DNA of 11,173 nucleotides from an uncultured Oscillospiraceae bacterium (GTDB lineage: Bacteria; Bacillota; Clostridia; Oscillospirales; Oscillospiraceae), in contig CAKTIE010000033.1 in assembly GCA_934565655.1 (NCBI GenBank), positions 1-11,173 of the forward strand, written 5' to 3'. Positions 7,325-11,173 of the stretch are shown one piece after another. The stretch's first letter is position 1. Each line of letters begins with the position of its first letter. The notes beneath the pieces are model-generated. The model had not been told where the DNA came from and made no database searches. It saw nothing but the letters and a program-made list of their open reading frames with translations. The position numbers and the translations under genes are program-made.

Positions 7325-7765
7325 TTATTTCCAATGCTTCAGTGTGGACAGGTATCCGTCGAACTGCGCGCGGCGGACATCCTCCGCCGTACCCTCCGGG
7401 TTGGGCATGTGGGCCACCAGAAAATCCAGCAGCGACGCCTTGTCGGCATAGGCAAACTTTCCATCGGCATAGCACCACTTGCAGTAATCCTCGTTGAACG
7501 CGCCGTCCGGCTCGCGGCTGGTGGTGCCATCCTCCAGCGGCATCCCGCAGCACTGGCACACCAGCGTCCGGGGCGAGCCCAGCAGCGTATTGATGGATGC
7601 GTCCAGCTCCTTCGACAGCAGCTTCAGCGTCTCCACATTGGGCATGGTCTCGCCGTTCTCCCAGCGGGACACCGCCTGACGGGTCACATGCACCCGCTCC
7701 GCCAACTCGTTCTGGGACAGGCCCTGCTTCGTCCGCAGCGTCTGAATGATCTCTTTTGTCTCCAT
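7325..7765 (-). CDS. Xre-family HTH regulator fused to a zinc-ribbon domain
   Basis: 146 residues. Residues 5-62 are a helix-turn-helix of the Xre/Cro type (GLSQNELAERVHVTRQAVSR, then WENGETMPN). Residues 68-146 match the putative zinc-ribbon family zf-ribbon_2 (PF12674), with Cys70, Cys72, Cys73 in CQCCGMPL and Cys95, Cys98 in CKWCYADGKF. The HTH probably binds DNA; the ribbon could sense metal or a partner, but no function is established from sequence. The start at 7765 has AAGGAGG 7 bases upstream; an in-frame ATG at 7816 would add 17 unlike residues and is rejected. It lies 70 bases downstream of the EamA transporter on the same strand and may also have its own promoter. Confidence 0.87.
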   Translation of the reverse strand: METKEIIQTLRTKQGLSQNELAERVHVTRQAVSRWENGETMPNVETLKLLSKELDASINTLLGSPRTLVCQCCGMPLEDGTTSREPDGAFNEDYCKWCYADGKFAYADKASLLDFLVAHMPNPEGTAEDVRRAQFDGYLSTLKHWK

Positions 7766-7787
7766 TTGACCGCCTCCTTGTGGAAAC

Positions 7788-7816
7788 AGCTTACCACATC
7801 CGGCGGGATCTGACAA
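7788..7816 (-). promoter_or_regulatory. Candidate promoter of the Xre/zinc-ribbon gene
   Basis: On the minus strand TTGTCA (7811-7816), a 17-base spacer and TAAGCT (7788-7793) with an extended TGG. The -10 is imperfect. The start of transcription would fall only a few bases before the ribosome binding site. Read-through from the EamA gene is the alternative. Confidence 0.45.
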
Positions 7817-7835
7817 GCAACCGTCTGTTGCCCCC

Positions 7836-8729
7836 CTATTCCGCCTTCGGCTTATCCTCCTTATAGGCGAAAATGACGCCCACGGTGATCAGCACCGCGC
7901 CGATGATGCTCATGACGGAGATGGGCTCGTCCAGCAGCAGCCAGCCTACGAACACCGTCACAAAGGGAGAGGCGTACAGGTAGTTGTTGGTGACCACCAC
8001 GCCCAGCGCCTTGAAGGCGATGTTCCAGATGGCGAAGCACACCGCGTTGCCCATCACGCCAAGGAACAGCCAGCTGATCAGCACCTTCACGTCGGTGAAC
8101 AGCGGCGTCAGCACCGGCATACCGTCGGTCAGCAGCATCAGCGGCACCGCGGTCAGGAAGGCCCACAGGAACACCCGCCGCGTGACGATGAAGTTATCGT
8201 ACTGCTCGGTATACTTTTTAATAAGGATAGAATAGATGGCCCACATCAATGCCGCCGCCAGGGCCAGCAGGTCGCCCACAGGGCTGAGATGGAAGGACAT
8301 CTGGCCGTTCAGCACCACCAGCACCACGCCGGCAATAGCGATGACCGCGCCGATGTACACATACTTGCCCAGCCGCTCGTTGCCGCGGCTGAACAGCTGC
8401 GCCAGCAGCACCGTCAGAATGGGGCTCATGGCCACCAGAATACTGACGTTGGCGGCGTAGGTGTGATCCAGCGCCGTATTCTGCAGGTAGAAGTAGAAGC
8501 TTCCGCCGGTGATGCCGATGAGGATGAACATCAGTTCATCCTTCCAGGGCAGCTTCATGGTCCTGGGCCGCAGGATCCACAGCGTGATATACGCAAGGCC
8601 CATCCGCAGGGGGATGATCTGGATGGGCGTGAAGTACACCAGCAGATTCTTGGTCAGCACAAAGCAGCTGCCCCAGACCAATATGGTGATGATGGCAAAG
8701 ATATGGCCCATCAATTTTGACTTTTCCAT
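7836..8729 (-). CDS. EamA/DMT-family transporter
   Basis: 297 residues with about 10 membrane segments in two EamA repeats (residues roughly 8-140 and 152-285), the standard drug/metabolite transporter layout. The first repeat has ILVWGSCFVLTKNLL (residues 17-31) and the second SPVGDLLALAAALMWAIYSI. The ending YKEDKPKAE is a short charged cytoplasmic tail. Members export amino acids or other small metabolites; the substrate is not readable. The ATG at 8729 has AGGAGG 8 bases upstream. The next gene on the strand is the Xre/zinc-ribbon regulator, which could control it (inference from position only). Confidence 0.93.
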   Translation of the reverse strand: MEKSKLMGHIFAIITILVWGSCFVLTKNLLVYFTPIQIIPLRMGLAYITLWILRPRTMKLPWKDELMFILIGITGGSFYFYLQNTALDHTYAANVSILVAMSPILTVLLAQLFSRGNERLGKYVYIGAVIAIAGVVLVVLNGQMSFHLSPVGDLLALAAALMWAIYSILIKKYTEQYDNFIVTRRVFLWAFLTAVPLMLLTDGMPVLTPLFTDVKVLISWLFLGVMGNAVCFAIWNIAFKALGVVVTNNYLYASPFVTVFVGWLLLDEPISVMSIIGAVLITVGVIFAYKEDKPKAE

Positions 8730-8767
8730 GGGAAACGCCTCCTGAGATATTTTTTCATAACATATCT

Positions 8768-8796
8768 ATTATAAGGGGGCGCAATGGGAAAATCCA
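8768..8796 (-). promoter_or_regulatory. Promoter of the EamA gene with weak -35
   Basis: On the minus strand a perfect TATAAT (8768-8773) has only TGGATT at the 17-bp -35 position (8791-8796). An inverted repeat AGATAT (8745-8750) / ATATCT (8762-8767) lies directly downstream over the expected transcription start and could be an operator. Confidence 0.55.
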
Positions 8797-8840
8797 GAGA
8801 AAAAACAAATTTCCGCAAAATTTTCTCTTGTGAAAGGCGG

Positions 8841-8869
8841 TTGCCCTTTCCGGGGAAACGTGGTATCAT
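8841..8869 (+). promoter_or_regulatory. Sigma-A promoter of the nucleotidyltransferase gene
   Basis: TTGCCC (8841-8846), a 17-base spacer and TATCAT (8864-8869) with an extended TGG before the -10. It is divergent from the EamA promoter. Confidence 0.68.
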
Positions 8870-8905
8870 AGCGTTGGAACAATTTCCGCGAGGAGGATTC
8901 AAAAC

Positions 8906-9826
8906 ATGCAGCATGCAACACTGGTGATCATGGCGGCCGGTATGGGCTCCCGTTACGGCGGCAACAAGCAGGTGGACGGCGTCGGCCCCCACGGCGAGAT
9001 CCTGATGAACTACGGCATCTATGACGCGGCCCGGGCCGGGTTCGATAAGGTGGTGTTCGTTATCAAGCCGGAGATCCGGGAGCTGATCCACCGTCTGGCA
9101 GGCGACGCTCTGGAGACGCTGCACACGCCGGACGGCCGCAAGGTGGAATTCTGCTATGCTGAGCAGACCTTCGACTCCGTGCCGGACTTCTATCATATCC
9201 CGGAGGGCCGCACCAAGCCCTTCGGTACGGCTCACGCGGTGCTGTGTACCCGCCCCTTTGTCCACGAACCCTTCTGCGTCATCAACGCCGACGACTATTA
9301 CGGCGTGGACGCCTACCGCACCATGTATGAGGCGCTCCAGACCCTGCCGGAGCAGGGCAAGGCCGTCATGGTGGGCTATCTTCTGAAAAACACCGTCAGC
9401 AAGTACGGCACCGTCACCCGCGGCGTATGCCACACGGCGGACGGCTGCCTGACCGATATCCGCGAGACTATGAAGATCCAGCAGTTCCCCGACGGCAGCA
9501 TCGCTGACATGGCGGACGGCACCCGCCGGGAGCTGGACGGCGACAGCGTGGTATCCATGAACTTCTGGGGCTTCTCCCCCGCCATTTATGAGGACATGGA
9601 GCGGTATTTCCACGATTTCCTTCACCATGTGGGGGACGACGTCAAGGCCGAGTGCCTGCTGCCCGCCATGGTGGGCGACCTGATGGACAAGGGCAGGCTG
9701 ACGGTCTCCGTGCTGCATTCCGCCGACCAGTGGTTCGGCATGACCTATCACGAGGATCGTCCCCGTGTGGCGGCGGCTTTGCAGAAGCTCCACGACGAGG
9801 GCGTGTATCCCGACAAGCTGGCGTGA
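8906..9826 (+). CDS. Sugar-phosphate nucleotidyltransferase-like protein
   Basis: 306 residues with an N-terminal NTP-transferase Rossmann fold. The nucleotide-binding loop is LVIMAAGMGSRYGGNKQ (residues 6-22), a variant of the usual GxGxRxxPxTxxxPK signature without the proline. GTAHAVL (107-113) and NADDYYG (127-133) supply the expected substrate loop and metal-binding aspartates. The enzyme would join an NTP to a sugar phosphate or similar alcohol phosphate, releasing pyrophosphate, in the cytoplasm; the substrate cannot be assigned. The ATG has AGGAGG 9 bases upstream. No sugar or choline-phosphate genes are next to it, so there is no pathway context. A GC-rich hairpin follows the stop. 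Confidence 0.84.
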   Translation: MQHATLVIMAAGMGSRYGGNKQVDGVGPHGEILMNYGIYDAARAGFDKVVFVIKPEIRELIHRLAGDALETLHTPDGRKVEFCYAEQTFDSVPDFYHIPEGRTKPFGTAHAVLCTRPFVHEPFCVINADDYYGVDAYRTMYEALQTLPEQGKAVMVGYLLKNTVSKYGTVTRGVCHTADGCLTDIRETMKIQQFPDGSIADMADGTRRELDGDSVVSMNFWGFSPAIYEDMERYFHDFLHHVGDDVKAECLLPAMVGDLMDKGRLTVSVLHSADQWFGMTYHEDRPRVAAALQKLHDEGVYPDKLA

Positions 9827-9836
9827 AAACAAACAA

Positions 9837-9868
9837 CAAGGCCGCGGAGTGCAGACTCCGCGGCCTTG
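9837..9868. terminator. GC-rich terminator hairpin, best in the minus direction
   Basis: A 14-bp perfect stem (9837-9850 with 9855-9868) and GCAG loop. On the minus strand it is followed by TTGTTTGTTTTC, a fair U tract, ending the small peptide gene. On the plus strand the exit is not T-rich, so termination of the nucleotidyltransferase transcript is less certain. Confidence 0.75.
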
Positions 9869-9901
9869 CCGGCGATACCCGATGTTTGTTTCCCTCTGCC
9901 G

Positions 9902-10018
9902 TCAGCGGCAGTTGGTGTTGTCCTTCGCGTTCTTGTTGTTCTTGGTATTCTGAGTGTTCTGGGTATTGTTCTGGGTGTTCTGTGCATCCTTGGTGTTCTT
10001 GCAATTCTTGTTTTCCAT
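9902..10018 (-). CDS. 38-residue Asn/Thr/Gln/Lys-rich small protein
   Basis: A short gene of 38 codons, beginning MENKNCKNTKDAQ and ending NAKDNTNCR. Thirteen residues are Asn, six Lys, six Thr and four Gln; the centre repeats N-T-Q. The only two cysteines, Cys6 and Cys37, sit close to the two ends. There is no membrane segment or signal peptide, and it should be disordered and very hydrophilic. Support for a real gene: a full AAAGGAGGT ribosome binding site (10027-10035) 8 bases before the ATG, a terminator about 35 bases after the stop, and a promoter candidate correctly placed upstream. I do not recognise the family. Low-complexity N-rich small proteins in spore formers are sometimes spore or coat components, which would fit the forespore-like promoter, but that is inference. 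Confidence 0.75.
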   Translation of the reverse strand: MENKNCKNTKDAQNTQNNTQNTQNTKNNKNAKDNTNCR

Positions 10019-10048
10019 GAATTTGCACCTCCTTTATTTGTGCAAGCC

Positions 10049-10078
10049 TAGCATTTCCCGCGAAAACGCCGCCTATGC
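10049..10078 (-). promoter_or_regulatory. Candidate forespore (sigma-G/sigma-F) promoter of the small N-rich gene
   Basis: On the minus strand GCATA (10074-10078) is followed after 18 bases by AATGCTA (10049-10055), close to the sigma-G -10 CATACTA at sigma-G spacing. Read as sigma-F, GGAAATGCTA (10049-10058) follows after 15 bases. No good sigma-A promoter is seen between this point and the gene. The leader would be only about 24 bases. Confidence 0.42.
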
Positions 10079-10111
10079 ATGGAAAAAATAAAAAATCGCC
10101 GCAGAATTGTG

Positions 10112-10140
10112 TTGACAAACCGGAAAGGAACAGGTATAAT
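10112..10140 (+). promoter_or_regulatory. Sigma-A promoter of infC-rpmI-rplT
   Basis: Perfect TTGACA (10112-10117), 17-base spacer and perfect TATAAT (10135-10140). Transcription should start near 10147. It is the best promoter in the window, as expected for a translation operon. Confidence 0.92.
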
Positions 10141-10141
10141 A

Positions 10142-10283
10142 CTTCTGCAAAACAAAGAAGGTCGGTGCATCCGCCTCACCTCCCGCCTAAGGCAAAGAGG
10201 TCAACAGCGAAGTTTCACAAAGACGCGTAAAAGCGGCTTTTTGGTGTTGCGCGGATGCATGATCGCATTCGCGTTTTATTTTT
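10142..10283 (+). promoter_or_regulatory. L20-type autoregulatory attenuator leader of infC-rpmI-rplT
   Basis: The 5' leader carries an intrinsic terminator: stem 10250-10258 with 10265-10273 (one G.U), loop ATGATC, then TTTTATTTTT. Its left arm also pairs perfectly with an upstream segment: 10166-10174 with 10251-10259, nine pairs plus a G.U. The two helices exclude each other, as in an attenuator. Inside the long helix are a local hairpin (10178-10182 with 10197-10201, capped by GCC/GGC), a helix 10202-10206 with 10245-10249, and a hairpin 10219-10240. In Bacillus this operon has an L20-binding leader that causes premature termination when free L20 is in excess; by position this is the same kind of element, but I could not match it to a covariance model. 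Confidence 0.8.
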
Positions 10284-10302
10284 GATTGGAGGTGCTTGTA
10301 GT

Positions 10303-10821
10303 ATTAGCAAGGTAGTGCATCAACTGAACGAGGACATCAACGACCGCGAGATCCGGCTCATCGGCGAAAACGGCGAGCAGATGGGTATCGTGTCGTCGGC
10401 CGAGGCGCTGCATATCGCAGAGGAGCGCGGTCTTGATCTGGTCAAGATCTCTCCCCAGGCTGTCCCCCCCGTATGCAAACTCATGAACTATGGCAAGTAT
10501 CGCTTTGAGCAGAGCAAACGCGAAAAAGAGGCCCGTAAGAACCAGCATGTGGTGGAGATCAAGGAGATCCGCATGTCCCCCGGCATCGACGTGGGCGATT
10601 TCAACACCAAGCTGAAGAACGCCCAGAAGTTCCTGGCCGACGGCAACCGCGTCAAGGTGTCCGTCCGGTTCCGCGGCCGCGAGATGGCCCATACGGAGAT
10701 CGGCCGCGACCTGCTGACCAAGTTCGCCGAGCAGTGCGGCGAGGTGTCCACCATGGAGAAATCCGCCAAGATGGAAGGCCGCAACATGTCCATTTTCCTG
10801 GCTCCCAAGGCCGGTAAATAA
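10303..10821 (+). CDS. infC: Translation initiation factor IF-3, AUU start
   Basis: 172 residues, standard for IF-3. It binds the 30S subunit, blocks early 50S joining and checks the start codon. The N-domain runs about residues 4-73, with NDREIRLIGENGEQMG and the signature CKLMNYGKYRFEQ (58-70); a lysine/arginine-rich linker follows (71-80), then the C-domain from about 84, with EIKEIRMSPGIDVGDF and RVKVSVRFRGREM. The only start at good spacing from GGAGG (10288-10292) is the ATT at 10303, ten bases away. The in-frame ATG at 10255 lies inside the terminator stem, and the GTG at 10315 is 22 bases from the site. An AUU start is the known self-regulation signal of infC in several bacteria. Confidence 0.96.
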   Translation: MSKVVHQLNEDINDREIRLIGENGEQMGIVSSAEALHIAEERGLDLVKISPQAVPPVCKLMNYGKYRFEQSKREKEARKNQHVVEIKEIRMSPGIDVGDFNTKLKNAQKFLADGNRVKVSVRFRGREMAHTEIGRDLLTKFAEQCGEVSTMEKSAKMEGRNMSIFLAPKAGK

Positions 10822-10868
10822 ATTTGTATTCTGTTTGCAATCGCGCAATATAGGAAGGAGAAACAACT

Positions 10869-11066
10869 ATGCCTAAACTGAAGACCCACAGCGGCGCAAA
10901 GAAGCGCTTCAATCTGACGAAATCCGGTAAGGTCAAGAGAGCTCACGCATTCAAGAGCCACATCCTGACCAAGAAGGACACCAAGCGCGGTCGTCGCCTG
11001 CGCAGCACCACCTATGCTGACTGCACCACCGAGGCGACCATCCGCAAGATGATCCCTTATAAATAA
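10869..11066 (+). CDS. rpmI: 50S ribosomal protein L35
   Basis: 65 residues, basic, full length for bL35. [17 protein letters not shown] at the start and the closing [10 protein letters not shown] are typical. It is a structural protein of the large ribosomal subunit. The ATG has AAGGAG 8 bases upstream and lies 47 bases after infC, in the conserved order infC-rpmI-rplT, so it is translated from the infC transcript and subject to the same leader control. Confidence 0.98.
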   Translation: MPKLKTHSGAKKRFNLTKSGKVKRAHAFKSHILTKKDTKRGRRLRSTTYADCTTEATIRKMIPYK

Positions 11067-11102
11067 GAGACGGAATCGTTAGAAATAGGAGGCTAATTAG
11101 AT

Positions 11103-11173
11103 ATGGCACGTGTTAAAGGCGCAATGATGACGCGCAAGAGAAGAAATAAGATGCTGAAGCTGGCCAAGGGCTA
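11103..11173 (+). CDS. rplT: 50S ribosomal protein L20, N-terminal fragment (cut by window edge)
   Basis: The first 23 codons begin MARVKGAMMTRKRRNKMLK, characteristic of bL20, the early-assembly 23S rRNA-binding protein and, in Bacillus, the repressor of this operon. AGGAGG (11087-11092) lies 10 bases upstream of the ATG. The gene continues beyond the window. It is 36 bases after rpmI with no terminator between them. Confidence 0.98.
   Translation, partial: MARVKGAMMTRKRRNKMLKLAKG

Noticed and set aside
7766..7816. Upstream ATG at 7816 as the start of the Xre/zinc-ribbon gene
   Set aside because: It overlaps the -35 of the candidate promoter, lacks a ribosome binding site, and adds residues before the normal Xre N-terminus.
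8711..9832. 373-codon minus-strand frame across the nucleotidyltransferase
   Set aside because: It is antisense to a gene with promoter, ribosome binding site and NTP-transferase motifs, and it runs through the divergent promoter region into the EamA start.
9911..10015. Short tandem repeats resembling a microsatellite or CRISPR-like array
   Set aside because: The 9-base-scale repeats are the codons of the N-T-Q repeat of the 38-residue gene; there are no unique spacers.
10255..10302. ATG at 10255 as the start of infC
   Set aside because: The ATG lies inside the attenuator terminator stem, has no ribosome binding site, and would add residues not typical of IF-3.

Overview
The window looks like a chromosomal piece of an anaerobic, butyrate-forming Firmicute, most likely Clostridia of the Oscillospiraceae type. 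Reasons: GC-rich coding sequence, strong AGGAGG-type ribosome binding sites before almost every gene, consensus sigma-A promoters with 17-bp spacers, a crotonyl-CoA to butyryl-CoA gene cluster, and low-GC-style intergenic regions. The taxonomic placement is inference; there is no 16S or marker phylogeny here.

Layout. (1) 1-3080, minus strand: a butyrate operon read from one clear promoter as crt, hbd, bcd, etfB. It reduces 3-ketoacyl-CoA to butyryl-CoA with electron-bifurcating Bcd/Etf; etfB runs off the left edge. (2) 3193-3953, plus: trmB (tRNA m7G46 methyltransferase) with its own promoter and terminator. (3) 3979-5372, minus: a MATE-family exporter, divergent from (4) 5443-7322, plus: a Na+/phosphate cotransporter with a PhoU-like tail. 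(5) 7325-8773, minus: an EamA/DMT transporter followed by a small Xre-type regulator fused to a zinc ribbon. (6) 8841-9826, plus: a sugar-nucleotidyltransferase-like protein. (7) 9837-10078, minus: an unannotated 38-residue Asn/Thr/Gln/Lys-rich peptide gene with a very strong ribosome binding site, its own terminator and a forespore-type promoter candidate. (8) 10112-11173, plus: infC-rpmI-rplT, the translation-factor/ribosomal-protein operon, preceded by a structured attenuator leader and with infC starting at AUU; rplT runs off the right edge.

Most of the window is ordinary core metabolism and translation. Three convergent gene pairs share hairpin terminators that can work in both directions, and three divergent intergenic regions hold back-to-back promoters. 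The points most worth a second look are the tiny N-rich peptide gene, the mutually exclusive helices of the infC leader, the AUU start of infC, and the unusual cofactor-binding loop in Hbd. I see no CRISPR array, tRNA/rRNA gene, insertion sequence or prophage.
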